Below are positions 40,101 through 48,001 of a DNA stretch of 64,000 nucleotides, in pieces; the stretch's first letter is position 1, and every line of letters starts with the position of its first letter. Source of the stretch: Verrucomicrobiaceae bacterium (lineage in GTDB: Bacteria > Verrucomicrobiota > Verrucomicrobiia > Verrucomicrobiales > Verrucomicrobiaceae). The stretch covers positions 99,881 to 163,880 of the forward strand of contig JAIXSY010000024.1 in NCBI GenBank assembly GCA_027484445.1. Direction: 5' to 3'. The position numbers and the translations under genes are program-made. Below the pieces are notes generated by a model. That model had not been told where the DNA came from. It ran no database searches and saw nothing but the letters and a program-made list of their open reading frames with translations.

Positions 40101-42373
40101 TGCAGACCGAGAATGAGTGGTTCTCCAGAATGGCGAGGAGGGTGTTGATGGAGAAGTTTGTAGCAGCTCTCACTGCCGCTGGAGGAAAGTTCAAAGCCGA
40201 GAATGCTGCGAAGGGCATGGCCCCTTTCGAGAAGGGGTTACAATATGCTCAAGCGATGGTTGAAACAGCAGGCTCTACGACAGAACGAATTCGCGCATTG
40301 TGGACCGTGGCTTCAATCTTACCCAGTCTTCCAGGTATCGAGCATCTTGCCGAAAGCCCTGAAATCGATTCTCGGATACGTGGACAGATGATTCGTTTGA
40401 TGGCGCTGCCGCATTTCCACTCAACTCTCGATTCGAAAGCTGCCGACCTAGTTCCGTTAATGGTGGATCCTAATCTGTTAATGAGAGTGTCGAAAGCCGA
40501 ACAGAGTCCCATCGTCCGTCGCGAACTCGCCTCCGCGCTCCAGCGCCTGCCTCAAGATCAACGCCAACCTCTCGCCTCCGCGCTCCTCAAGCACGGCGAA
40601 GACGCGGATGATCCGATGATCCCGCTGCTCATCTGGTATGGCATCGAGCCGGTGGTGGCGGCGGATGCGGCGGTGGGGTTGCAGCTCGCGAAGGTGTCAA
40701 AGATGCCGAAGGTCACGGAGTTCATCTACCGCCGACTGGCGGGCGAGGAGGCGGGGATTCAGGGGCTGCTCAAGCTCGCGGCGGAGTCGAAGGACGCGGC
40801 GCTGCGGCAGAATTTGCTCACGGCGGTCGTGCAGGCGGCTCGCGGCGTCAGCAAGGTGTCCCAACCGGCGAATTGGGCAGCGATGCGGGACAAAGTAGTT
40901 TCGGCTTCAGCCGAATCCGGGGATGCGGCTCAAGCCGCAACCCCTTTGTTGCTCGAACTCGAAGCCCACATGGGCATCGAGGCAGCTTTGAAGCACTTCC
41001 GCGATCAACTCGCCCTCGCGACCGCAAACCCATCGGCGCGTGAAAGCGCGTTGAAGGTGCTGTTGCAGGCCAAAGATGCCGCCACGGCCAAAATCCTGCT
41101 CACCATCGTCTCCAACGACTCACTGGCTTCCCTTCGCCGACAAGCCATCCAGGCGCTCGCCTCGCTCAAAGATGCTCAAACGCCGAAAATCCTCGGCGCG
41201 ACTCTTCCCAAGCTCTCCGCGAACGAATTGCCCGATGCGGTCAACACGCTCGCCTCGACGAAGGAAGGCTCCAAAGCGCTCTTGAAAGCCGTGGAGGCCA
41301 AAACCGTGCCTGCGACGGCCTTGTCGCCGTTTTTGGTGCGACAGCTCACGGCCTTCGACGACGCGGAGATCAACGCTTTGATCAAATCCGCCTGGGGCGA
41401 TGTGAACGCGCCGAAGGCCGACCTCGGCGAGCGCACGAAGAAATACAAAGCACTGCTCACGCCCACCGCGCTGGCCAAAGGCGATCTCGCGAAGGGCAAG
41501 ATGCTCTACACCGCCACCTGCGGCCAATGCCACAAACTCTTTGGCGAAGGTCAAAACGTCGGCCCCGACATCACGGGCAGCAATCGCGCTGATTTGAACT
41601 ACCTGCTTGAAAACGTGCTCGATCCGAACGCGGTCATCGGCAAGGCCTACCAGCTCAACCTCTTCACCATGAAGGACGGCCGCGTGATGAGCGGCGTCAT
41701 CAAAGACGAAAACCCCACCGCGGTGAAGATTGCCATGATGGGCGGTGTGGAGTTCACGCTGCCGCAGGCGGACATCGCGAAGCGGGAGGTCTCGAAGCTC
41801 AGCACGATGCCCGAGGGGCTCTTCGACGCGCTGCCACCTGAGAGCGTAGTGGACTTGGTGAAGTATCTCCAAAGTGCGAATGTAGAACGAACTTCCAAGT
41901 TCGTTCAGCCTGGGAAAACGAACTTGGAAGTTCGTTCCACGCCGGGAGCCATCGAAGGGGAATCCATGAAAGTGCTCGAAATCACCGGAGGCAAAACGGG
42001 ACGTCAGGGCATGTCTGGCTTTGGCAACGAATGGAGTGGTGGTGCCCAACTCTGGTGGACCGGCGGCAAGCCTAACCAAAAACTTACACTGGCTGTTCCC
42101 ATCAAAGAAGCGGGCAAATACACGCTCTATGGTGCGCTCACCATGGCCCGCGATTACGGTGTGGTCAGCATCACGCTCGATGGCAAACCCGTGACTTCCA
42201 CTTTTGATGGGTTCAACACGCCGAAAGTCATTCACACAGGTGAAAAAGACTGGGGCACTCATGATCTCACGGCAGGTGATCACGAGCTGACCTTCACCTT
42301 GGCTCCGCCGAATCCAGACGCACTTCCCTTGAACATGGTGGGACTTGATTACGTGAGGCTGGAGCGCCGCTGA
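37127..42373 (+). CDS. PVC-type membrane-bound dehydrogenase/heme protein with FG-GAP repeats, 1748 aa
   Basis: Signal peptide MKTTAVLLGLLPAVHLFAAT. The N-terminal ~450 residues are an FG-GAP/VCBS propeller with repeated calcium loops (GDINGDGKPDIVAGPFWWEG; DITGDGKPEIVCSSG; GDVNGDGKMDLLEARRWWEA; DIDGDGIKDIVTGKRYW). Next comes the PVC dehydrogenase domain (IQLPTGFKAELIAAEPDVVQ; DERGRIWVVEGNSYPQP), then HEAT-like helical repeats, a cytochrome c with ATCGQCHKLFGEGQNVGPDI near residue 1460, and a C-terminal carbohydrate-binding-like domain. Such proteins abound in Verrucomicrobia and are thought to oxidise sugars or polyols with electrons passed to heme. At least six unrelated palindromic elements are inserted in frame (listed separately). 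Nearest annotated relatives would lack them. Confidence 0.9.
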   Translation: MKTTAVLLGLLPAVHLFAATQISWNRTQLHRDFYSEGAAIGDINGDGKPDIVAGPFWWEGPTFEKKHAYDEPKIFSIHGYSDNFFAYVHDFNADQKNDILILGFPGKEARLYLNVERTSKFVQPVDRTSKFVQPDAKEGTNSEVRSTYWPMHLVADVVDNESPVFTDITGDGKPEIVCSSGGKFGWFAPNWEKPTEKWPFVAVTDDMKVAKFTHGLGVGDVNGDGKMDLLEARRWWEAPSAISNSKSQISNPTPWQQHNFAAGVGGGAQMFAYDFDGNGTNDVFTSLAAHRYGVAVFLQTKNKEPGTANWQRIMLASEQPQDNDYGIVFSQPHAAHLADIDGDGIKDIVTGKRYWAHNGHDPDERGHRVIYWYQTKRDGKGGVDFVPHLVDAESGVGVDVQVGDVNGDTLPDIVVANKAGVYILTQERKDTTADLTPKKLYGPALKPQAEYAKGSVAAETMIELKVLSESEFELKGNRHSREELFRRIQAAASMMPDVVVNLSPDSPASAEMLKRIQNDLVSEAGARWVTNKPKALDLIQLPTGFKAELIAAEPDVVQPIAFTFDERGRIWVVEGNSYPQPREVGQGQDRIKILEDQDGDGTFETKKIFCEGLNLVSGIELGFGGVWVGAAPYLMFIPRDGDKPLPLGSNRAIPGPSGSEGAKNGPVTQVPGLNFTAHILLDGWGSQDTHETLNSFIWGPDGWLYGCHGVFTHSRVGKPGTPDEKREPINAGVWRYHPIRHQFEVFAHGTSNPWGLDYDQHGEWFVTACVIPHLYHIVPGGRYQRQAGQHFNAYTYEDIKTIADHAHYAGSLRPNINFDKTTGAGFANDDTNALGGGHAHCGLAIYQSSLFPPTYRNQLIFGNLHGHRLVANYTDPKGSTYIGKHAADFMRANDMHFIPVTQKVGPDGALYVSDWSDQQICHRGSGAVEHWDRSNGRIYRVTYEGKERSADTLVRSLINGGEAAKLNVAGRSAHAPFDLTKESDETLAKLAVQTENEWFSRMARRVLMEKFVAALTAAGGKFKAENAAKGMAPFEKGLQYAQAMVETAGSTTERIRALWTVASILPSLPGIEHLAESPEIDSRIRGQMIRLMALPHFHSTLDSKAADLVPLMVDPNLLMRVSKAEQSPIVRRELASALQRLPQDQRQPLASALLKHGEDADDPMIPLLIWYGIEPVVAADAAVGLQLAKVSKMPKVTEFIYRRLAGEEAGIQGLLKLAAESKDAALRQNLLTAVVQAARGVSKVSQPANWAAMRDKVVSASAESGDAAQAATPLLLELEAHMGIEAALKHFRDQLALATANPSARESALKVLLQAKDAATAKILLTIVSNDSLASLRRQAIQALASLKDAQTPKILGATLPKLSANELPDAVNTLASTKEGSKALLKAVEAKTVPATALSPFLVRQLTAFDDAEINALIKSAWGDVNAPKADLGERTKKYKALLTPTALAKGDLAKGKMLYTATCGQCHKLFGEGQNVGPDITGSNRADLNYLLENVLDPNAVIGKAYQLNLFTMKDGRVMSGVIKDENPTAVKIAMMGGVEFTLPQADIAKREVSKLSTMPEGLFDALPPESVVDLVKYLQSANVERTSKFVQPGKTNLEVRSTPGAIEGESMKVLEITGGKTGRQGMSGFGNEWSGGAQLWWTGGKPNQKLTLAVPIKEAGKYTLYGALTMARDYGVVSITLDGKPVTSTFDGFNTPKVIHTGEKDWGTHDLTAGDHELTFTLAPPNPDALPLNMVGLDYVRLERR
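37469..37566. repeat. REPIN-like element type A (three palindromes), in frame
   Basis: Three copies of a GAACGAACTT-CC-AAGTTCGTTC-type palindrome (37472-37493, 37502-37523, 37542-37563). The block begins GTAGAACG and ends CGTTCTAC, so its outer ends are also inverted. The middle copy and its linker look like an internal duplication of the left copy. Translated in frame as ERTSKFVQP twice and then TNSEVRST, between the first and second FG-GAP repeats of the 1748-residue protein. The same family recurs at 41882-41940. Confidence 0.85.
37849..37881. repeat. AT-rich short repeat inside the coding sequence
   Basis: A run of CAAAT-type units (TTTCAAATTCCAAATCTC, then AAATTTCAAAT) encodes SAISNSKSQISNP within an FG-GAP region. 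It is much more AT-rich than its surroundings and looks like an inserted repeat rather than coding-derived sequence. The frame stays open. Confidence 0.5.
39072..39129. repeat. REPIN-like element type B, copy 1, in frame
   Basis: Paired palindromes CGGGCCATTCCTGGCCCG (39077-39094) and GGGGCCAAGAATGGCCCC (39107-39124) in inverted orientation to each other, flanked by GTAAT and GTTAC. Translated in frame as SNRAIPGPSGSEGAKNGPVT in the dehydrogenase domain. Family members at 47142, 48112, 49172 and 50045. Confidence 0.85.
39969..40053. repeat. REPIN-like element type D, in frame
   Basis: Palindromes GCGGACA-CTCT-TGTCCGC (39974-39991) and GGGCA-GGAG-TGCCC (40033-40046) with outer inverted ends GGAGCG and CGCTCC. 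The 85-base block is read through as KERSADTLVRSLINGGEAAK and on to AGRSAHAPF, near the end of the dehydrogenase domain. Single copy in this window. Confidence 0.7.
40895..40944. repeat. REPIN-like element type C, in frame
   Basis: Palindromes TTCGGCT-TC-AGCCGAA (40900-40915) and TGCGGCT-CA-AGCCGCA (40924-40939), starting at GTAGT. Translated as VVSASAESGDAAQAATP in the HEAT-like region of the 1748-residue protein. Single copy in this window. Confidence 0.7.
41882..41940. repeat. REPIN-like element type A, second copy, in frame
   Basis: Palindromes at 41885-41906 and 41917-41936, with outer ends GTAGAACG and CGTTCCAC. Translated as ERTSKFVQP then TNLEVRST, the same peptides as at 37469-37566 more than 4 kb away. 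It separates the cytochrome c domain from the C-terminal carbohydrate-binding-like domain. Confidence 0.85.
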
Positions 42374-42465
42374 AGGAGCCGACTTCTGTCATTTGAATGA
42401 AATGGACCGTGCCCGAGGAAAAAATCACAAGACCTTTTGATCCTTCACCGTCATGAGAGGGGAAA

Positions 42466-43329
42466 ATGCACAAAATTTCCATCATTGACTCACACACAGG
42501 CGGCGAACCGACGCGTGTGGTGCTGAGTGGGATCAAGGTCGAGGAACTCGAAACCTATCGCCGCGCCATCATCACGGAGCCACGTGGGCATGAGGTGATC
42601 GTCGGGGCATTGCTCGTCAAACCCCAAGATCCCACCTGCGCTGCTGGTGTGATTTTTTTCAACAACGTGGGCCTTCTCGGCATGTGCGGCCACGGCATGA
42701 TTGGCCTCATCGCCACGCTGAAACACCTGGGCCGTCTTTCTTCAGGAGAGCATCGGGTGGAAACGCCAGTGGGGGTCGTGACGGCTAGCCTGCATGACGA
42801 TGGCCGAGTCAGCATTCGCAATGTGCCATCGTATCGCCACGCAAAGGCGGTAAAGGTCGCGGGTGTGACAGGAGATGTCGCATGGGGTGGCAATTGGTTC
42901 TTTCTCGTCTCAGATCATGGGCTGGAACTCACACTGAAGAATGTGCCGAAGCTCACGGAGGCCAGTCTGGCGATGCGTGAGGCCATACGCGCTGCGGGCT
43001 ATCCTGAGGTCGATCATGTCGAGCTATTCGCGCCCCCTCATGATGCTGCCAATCACAGCAGGAACTTCGTTTTGTGCCCGGGTGGTGAATACGATCGCTC
43101 CCCCTGTGGCACAGGCACGAGTGCAAAGCTGGCCTGCCTCGCTGCGGATGGAAAACTCGCTCCGGGTGCAGTGTGGCGTCAGGAGAGCATCATCGGCAGT
43201 GTGTTCGAAGGCAGCTACGAAACCACGAACAGCGGCATCATTCCCACCATCACTGGACAGGCCTTTGTTACAGCAGAGTCAACGCTGATTTTGTATCCCG
43301 AAGATCCTTTTCGATTTGGAATCGCATGA
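42466..43329 (+). CDS. Proline racemase family, probable 4-hydroxyproline 2-epimerase
   Basis: A 287-residue protein starting [20 protein letters not shown]. Both catalytic cysteines are present, in [12 protein letters not shown] and [10 protein letters not shown]; 3-hydroxyproline dehydratases carry Thr at the second position, so an epimerase or racemase is favoured. [12 protein letters not shown] is the usual start of hydroxyproline epimerases, which convert trans-4-hydroxy-L-proline to the cis-D form. It overlaps the following S9 peptidase gene by 4 bases (ATGA). The length is slightly under the family norm of about 310-340. Confidence 0.86.
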   Translation: MHKISIIDSHTGGEPTRVVLSGIKVEELETYRRAIITEPRGHEVIVGALLVKPQDPTCAAGVIFFNNVGLLGMCGHGMIGLIATLKHLGRLSSGEHRVETPVGVVTASLHDDGRVSIRNVPSYRHAKAVKVAGVTGDVAWGGNWFFLVSDHGLELTLKNVPKLTEASLAMREAIRAAGYPEVDHVELFAPPHDAANHSRNFVLCPGGEYDRSPCGTGTSAKLACLAADGKLAPGAVWRQESIIGSVFEGSYETTNSGIIPTITGQAFVTAESTLILYPEDPFRFGIA

Positions 43330-45689
43330 ATTCACGCAACTTCCTCTTCAAGAATAAACATCAACTTTGGATCTTCGGCACGGCAAGGTGGAGATGGGTT
43401 TTCACCCTAACTGTGTCTTTGTTTCTCGCGGTTCTTTCAGTGGATGCTGCTGATTTCGAAGCTGCGATTTCCTTACCCAAGCGAACGAAGGGTAAAGTCT
43501 TTCGAGATCGTGTGAAGGCCAACTGGTTGCCCGAGGGGCATCGCTTTTGGTATCGTGTGCAGACAGCCCCAGGAAAGACGGAGTTTGTGTTGATCGATGC
43601 CACCACGGGCAGTCGCCAGACAGCCGCTACTCTACAGGAGCTTGGTTTGCCTGCACCTGAAGTGGCCAGAACATCGAAGTTGATGCTCCAGCTGCGCCGA
43701 ACGAAGCGAACCGGAGAGTCAACCTCCATCCGATTCATCAACTCGATGAAGGAAGAGGTAAAGCTTTACTGGCTCAATCCTAGAGGCCAGCGGGAGAGCT
43801 TTGGCAGCGTGAAAGCGGGTTCCGAGCATGAGCAGGCTACCTATGAGGGGCATGTCTGGCTCATCACAAGTCGTAGTGGTGAGAACATCGCTGTGGTGGA
43901 AGGTGACTCTCAGCCTCAAAGCTTCATCATTGATGGAAAAGGCATCTCCAAATCGCGGGACAAGGCTGAGGCAGACGAACGAGGATCCAAGTCGCCAGAT
44001 TCGAAAACTTGGGTCGAAGTCACCTCGGGTCAGATCAAGCTCAAGGGTCAGCTCTTGAATCTAGATAGCCAGGTTGGCTTCCAGGAAAACGTGCAGTGGT
44101 CACCTGACTCATCCTGTTTTGTCATCAGTCGCTGTGACCCGGTTTCCCAGCGTAAAGTGACCATCGTTGAATCCAGTCCACACCAGCAGTTGCAACCCAA
44201 GTTGCTGGAACTGGATTATACTAAGCCTGGTGATGAGCTGCCGAAGCCTGAGCTTTGGATCGTTCAGAGTCATGGTCAGGCGCAATGCGTGAAGGCGGAT
44301 CTTTTCCCCAACCCTTTTGGGCTATCCGAGCAGATCCAAGTGACCTGGGCTCCAGATGGCAGCGAGTTTTACTTCGATTACAACCAACGCGGTCATCAGC
44401 TCTATCGCGTGTTAGCCGTGAATCCCAAAACGGCAGCGGTGCGTGTCGTGGTCGAGGAAACATCCAAGACCTTCATTCATTATTCCGGGAAGAGTTGGCG
44501 TCATTGGCTGCACCAGAGCAGCGAGCTGATCTGGATGAGTGAACGCGATGGCTGGTGTCACCTCTACCTTTATGATATCAAGAAAGGCGAGCCTAAGTGT
44601 CAGATCACTAAGGGCGCTTGGCCTGTGCGTGAGGTTTTGCACGTGGACGAAACAAAGAAGCAGATCTGGTTTCTCGCCAGCGGTCTGCGTGGGGCTGAAG
44701 ACCCCTATCATCAGCACCTCTGTCGGGTGAACTTTGATGGAACAGGCTTCCGGCAGTTGACGGAAGGCGATGGCAATCACCGCGTGGAGTTTTCGCCGAA
44801 CCGAGAGTTTTTCATCGACACTTGGTCTCGGTCAGATTTGCCACCCGCCGTGGAGCTTCGTCGCAGCCAGGATGGCAGTGCCGTCTGCCTACTGGAAAAG
44901 GCAGAGATCGATGCGCTGCTGAGTGCAGGCTGGACGCTGCCTGAGCGATTTGTGGCCAAGGGGCGTGATGGAAAGACGGACATCCACGGGGTAATCATCA
45001 AGCCGTCCACTTTCGATCCAGCCAAGAAATACCCGGTGGTGGAGCACATCTACGCAGGTCCTCATGGCTCCTTTGCTCCCAAGGATTTTGGTCGATTGAT
45101 CGTCCACCATGCCATCGCTGAACTGGGCTTTATCGTGGTGCAAATGGATGGCATGGGCACCAATCATCGCGGCAAGGCTTTTCACGACGTTTGCTGGAAG
45201 AACCTGAAGGACAGTGGGTTCCCCGATCGAAAAATTTGGATTCAAGAAGCCGCTAAATCACGCACGTGGATGGATCTCACGCGTGTGGGCATTTATGGTG
45301 GCAGTGCGGGTGGACAGAGTGCGATGCGTGCGCTGCTGGATCATCATGACTTCTACAAAGTCGCTGTCGCCGACTGCGGCTGTCATGACAACCGCATGGA
45401 CAAGATTTGGTGGAATGAACAGTGGATGGGATGGCCCGTGGATGATTCTTATGTGAAATCTTCGAACAAGGAAGACGCTCACAAGCTGAAAGGACAGCTT
45501 TTGCTCATCGTGGGTGAACTGGACACCAATGTCGATCCTGCTAGCACCACACAAGTGGTCGCCGCTCTTCAAAAGGCGGGCAAGACCTTTGATTTCATGC
45601 CCATCATCGGAGCTGGACACGGCGCCGCAGAGTCAACCTATGGGACACGCTTGCGGATGGAATTTTTGGTTCGGCATCTGAAGCCTTGA
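43326..45689 (+). CDS. Secreted S9 (DPP-IV-type) serine peptidase
   Basis: A 787-residue protein from the ATG at 43326, which overlaps the epimerase stop. An uncleaved-anchor-like or signal segment ([20 protein letters not shown]) begins near residue 20. The N-terminal half is a beta-propeller typical of DPP-IV. The C-terminal alpha/beta-hydrolase holds the nucleophile [16 protein letters not shown], the acid [13 protein letters not shown] and the His in [11 protein letters not shown]9 enzymes trim proline-containing peptides. Coupling to a hydroxyproline epimerase suggests joint use of collagen-like or other hydroxyproline-rich peptides. Confidence 0.9.
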   Translation: MNSRNFLFKNKHQLWIFGTARWRWVFTLTVSLFLAVLSVDAADFEAAISLPKRTKGKVFRDRVKANWLPEGHRFWYRVQTAPGKTEFVLIDATTGSRQTAATLQELGLPAPEVARTSKLMLQLRRTKRTGESTSIRFINSMKEEVKLYWLNPRGQRESFGSVKAGSEHEQATYEGHVWLITSRSGENIAVVEGDSQPQSFIIDGKGISKSRDKAEADERGSKSPDSKTWVEVTSGQIKLKGQLLNLDSQVGFQENVQWSPDSSCFVISRCDPVSQRKVTIVESSPHQQLQPKLLELDYTKPGDELPKPELWIVQSHGQAQCVKADLFPNPFGLSEQIQVTWAPDGSEFYFDYNQRGHQLYRVLAVNPKTAAVRVVVEETSKTFIHYSGKSWRHWLHQSSELIWMSERDGWCHLYLYDIKKGEPKCQITKGAWPVREVLHVDETKKQIWFLASGLRGAEDPYHQHLCRVNFDGTGFRQLTEGDGNHRVEFSPNREFFIDTWSRSDLPPAVELRRSQDGSAVCLLEKAEIDALLSAGWTLPERFVAKGRDGKTDIHGVIIKPSTFDPAKKYPVVEHIYAGPHGSFAPKDFGRLIVHHAIAELGFIVVQMDGMGTNHRGKAFHDVCWKNLKDSGFPDRKIWIQEAAKSRTWMDLTRVGIYGGSAGGQSAMRALLDHHDFYKVAVADCGCHDNRMDKIWWNEQWMGWPVDDSYVKSSNKEDAHKLKGQLLLIVGELDTNVDPASTTQVVAALQKAGKTFDFMPIIGAGHGAAESTYGTRLRMEFLVRHLKP

Positions 45690-45707
45690 ACCAAAGGGCC
45701 CTCCCGA

Positions 45708-47138
45708 TTACCTGCGTTGCCATTTTGCTAGAATCTTCAAAACGACGAGTAGGCCACCACCCTCACGATTTCGCGCTGTCACAGTGCCGCCGCAGGCTTC
45801 GATGCAGCGTTTGGTGATGGCGAGGCCGAGGCCGCTGCCGCCGGTTTTACGGCCACGGGCGGCTTCGGGGCGGTAGAAGGGTTCAAAGAGGCGCGAAAGG
45901 GCTTCTTCGGGCACGCCGGGGCCGCGGTCGGCGATTTCGATGATGACGCGGCCATTTTCGGCTTTGGCGGTGATTTCGAGGTCTTTGGCGTAGCGGATGG
46001 CGTTGCGCACGACGTTGCCTATGCCGCGATCGAGGGCGTTTCGGAGGCTGTGGAGCTTGATGTCGCCGATTTCGAGTTTGATGCCGTTTTCGGGGGCTTC
46101 GCGGGCGAGGATGTTTTGGAGCAATTCGCGCAAATCGAGGTCTTCGGGCGTTTCGCGGTCGGGAATGGTTTCGGCCTTCGAGAAGGCGAGGACCTCTTCG
46201 ACGAGTTTGGCCATGTGCTGGAGTTCGCGGTCGAGTTTTTGCAGGTAGGTGGATTGATCGGGCGTGCTGCGTTGCTCCACCACGCCGAGGGCCATCTGCA
46301 TTCTCGCGATGGGGCTGCACAGCTCATGCGCGACATCGGCGGTGATGCGTTTTTGCTCGCGCATGTAGTCGCCGAGCTGCGCGGCCATGGTGTTCACGGA
46401 GGTGGAGAGCTCGCCAAGCTCATCGCTGCGTTGCTTTTCGATGCGCTCGTCGAATTTGCCATGCGCGATGCGGCCGGCGGCATGGTTCAGCGTTCCGATG
46501 AAGCCGGTGATGCCGCGCACGAAGGGCATCCAAAGTAGCGCCGAAAGCACGAGCGCCGCAGCGGCGAGTGCGAGCCAGGGCCAGAGATCAAAGAATAGGC
46601 CGCCGCCGCTAATGGTGTCGGATACCATGACCAGCGTGAGCGCCGTGCCGCCCTGCGGAACGAGGTCGAGATGCACGCCAGCCCAGTAGCGAGAGGGCTC
46701 GCCCGCACGCAGCATGAAGCGCGGCTTGGGCGGTGCATCGGCGGGACGTTTGGAGACGGGGCCGGGAGAGCGGCGGCCTTGTTTTTCACCTGGCGGACGG
46801 CGGTCGATGAGGCGCGGCATGACCTCGGGGGGAGGTGTAATGCTTTTGCCAAAGACCTGCTCGCCGCGGCTGTTAAAGAGGCCGAAGGTGACACCGTGCT
46901 TTTGATCGTAGTCGCTCAAACGCGCGGGCCATTCGCTCTCGGCGAGACGAGAAAATTCGAAGGTGATGGTCTCGCCGATGGCGGAGATGCGATCGCCGGG
47001 TTCGCCGGAGAGCATCCAGTCGAGACCGAGGCGGAACTGGGCTTTGAGGAAGAAAAAGAAGAGCAGCGCCAGCACGGCGAGGTTCAGGGCGAACCACGAG
47101 AGGATCTTGCCGTAAAGCGGGAGTTTGAGGCGGCTCAT
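45708..47138 (-). CDS. Sensor histidine kinase, CpxA-like
   Basis: A 476-residue kinase starting MSRLKLPLYGKILSWFALNL. Two membrane helices (about 10-32 and 175-205) enclose a periplasmic sensor domain with an Arg/Pro-rich insert (RPPGEKQGRRSPGPVSKRPA). HAMP follows, then the H-box DVAHELCSPIARMQMAL (Cys where Arg is usual), the N-box NVVRNAIRYA, G1 IADRGPGVP and G2 GGSGLGLAI. It follows the response-regulator gene on the same strand with 27 bases between, part of which is a type-B palindromic element. The signal sensed is unknown. Confidence 0.92.
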   Translation of the reverse strand: MSRLKLPLYGKILSWFALNLAVLALLFFFFLKAQFRLGLDWMLSGEPGDRISAIGETITFEFSRLAESEWPARLSDYDQKHGVTFGLFNSRGEQVFGKSITPPPEVMPRLIDRRPPGEKQGRRSPGPVSKRPADAPPKPRFMLRAGEPSRYWAGVHLDLVPQGGTALTLVMVSDTISGGGLFFDLWPWLALAAAALVLSALLWMPFVRGITGFIGTLNHAAGRIAHGKFDERIEKQRSDELGELSTSVNTMAAQLGDYMREQKRITADVAHELCSPIARMQMALGVVEQRSTPDQSTYLQKLDRELQHMAKLVEEVLAFSKAETIPDRETPEDLDLRELLQNILAREAPENGIKLEIGDIKLHSLRNALDRGIGNVVRNAIRYAKDLEITAKAENGRVIIEIADRGPGVPEEALSRLFEPFYRPEAARGRKTGGSGLGLAITKRCIEACGGTVTARNREGGGLLVVLKILAKWQRR

Positions 47139-47141
47139 AAA

Positions 47142-47197
47142 GTATTCGGGGCATTCCTGCCCCGGTCATGACTTCGGGCCAGGAATGGCCCGATTAC
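47142..47197. repeat. REPIN-like element type B, copy 2, at the regulator-kinase junction
   Basis: Palindromes CGGGGCATTCCTGCCCCG (47147-47164) and CGGGCCAGGAATGGCCCG (47175-47192), flanked by GTATT and ATTAC. It encodes the last residues of the response regulator (SNRAIPGPKS) and its stop codon, then runs to just before the kinase start codon at 47138. Confidence 0.85.
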
Positions 47198-47888
47198 TGG
47201 GAGTGACGAGTTGATATCCATAACCACGCACGGTTTTGATGAAGCGCGGCTCCTTCGGGTCATCGCCGAGTTTTTTGCGCAGCGTGGAGATGTGCATGTC
47301 GATGGCGCGGTCAAAGACATCCCACTCGCGGTCGGCGACCTCTTCGATGAGTTGCTCGCGTGTTTTGACTCGGCCATGGGCTTTCGCCAGTGACAAAAGA
47401 AGGCCGAACTCGGCTGGCGTGAGTTGCATGGGCTGGTCGCCGAGGACGACATCGTGCGTTTCGGGATTGATGCGCAGTTCGCCGATGACGAGTTCTTTGA
47501 CGGGGGCTTGCGGAGCGGTCTCCGCGATCCAGCCGGTGCGGCGCAGCAGGGCGCGGAGGCGGGCGAGCAACTCGCGAGAGGAAAAAGTCTTCGGCAGGTA
47601 GTCGTCGGCACCGAGTTCGAGACCGACGATGCGGTCCACCTCCTCGCCACGGCCAGTGAGCATCATCACAGGCACTTTTGATTTGGCGCGGATGCGGCGG
47701 AGCACCTCAAAGCCATCGCAGCTGGGCATCATGACATCGAGGATGATGGCCGACCAGGCTTCGGAGGTGGCGCGTTCGGCTCCGTGCTCGCCATCGTGCT
47801 CCATTTCGACCTCGAAACCCATGGGCTTGAGGTAATCGGCCACGAGCTGGCAGAGCTCGGTGTCGTCGTCGATGATGAGGAGGCGCAT
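47166..47888 (-). CDS. OmpR/CpxR-family response regulator
   Basis: A 240-residue regulator from the ATG at 47888 (MRLLIIDDDTELCQLVADYL). The receiver domain has the phospho-acceptor in AIILDVMMPSCDGF and the conserved Lys in MMLTGRGEEVDRIVGLELGA with LPKTFSSRELLARLRALLRR. The winged helix reads LTPAEFGLLLSLAKAHGRVK and ends KTVRGYGYQLV. The C-terminal ten residues come from a palindromic repeat element. A tandem 11-bp repeat lies 41 bases upstream in the region shared with the divergent YHYH gene. Confidence 0.93.
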   Translation of the reverse strand: MRLLIIDDDTELCQLVADYLKPMGFEVEMEHDGEHGAERATSEAWSAIILDVMMPSCDGFEVLRRIRAKSKVPVMMLTGRGEEVDRIVGLELGADDYLPKTFSSRELLARLRALLRRTGWIAETAPQAPVKELVIGELRINPETHDVVLGDQPMQLTPAEFGLLLSLAKAHGRVKTREQLIEEVADREWDVFDRAIDMHISTLRKKLGDDPKEPRFIKTVRGYGYQLVTPSNRAIPGPKS

Positions 47889-47928
47889 GGGTCCAAGATG
47901 AAGGCTTTTTTGCCTGCGGCCATCGCCT

Positions 47929-47950
47929 TGACGCAATCCTGACAAATCTC
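47929..47950. promoter_or_regulatory. Tandem 11-bp repeat, probable response-regulator site
   Basis: TGACGCAATCC followed directly by TGACAAATCTC. OmpR-family regulators bind direct repeats of this spacing. It lies between the response-regulator gene (start 47888, minus) and the YHYH gene (start 48002, plus). The same block recurs at 50761-50782 at the same distance from the next YHYH gene. TTGACG within it could also serve as a -35 element. Confidence 0.6.
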
Positions 47951-48001
47951 CGCTGTTCTACTGAAGCCAGTCTGACGAGCCGGTGGTTTGTAGGGGGCAC
48001 T

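Noticed and set aside
40220..40237. Palindrome CCCCTT-TCGAG-AAGGGG as a further inserted element
   Set aside because: It is a single palindrome without a partner or GTA/TAC-like ends, so chance or an old remnant cannot be separated.
37469..41940. CRISPR-like repeats in the 1748-residue gene
   Set aside because: The repeated units are palindromes in coding sequence without regular spacers and without cas genes.
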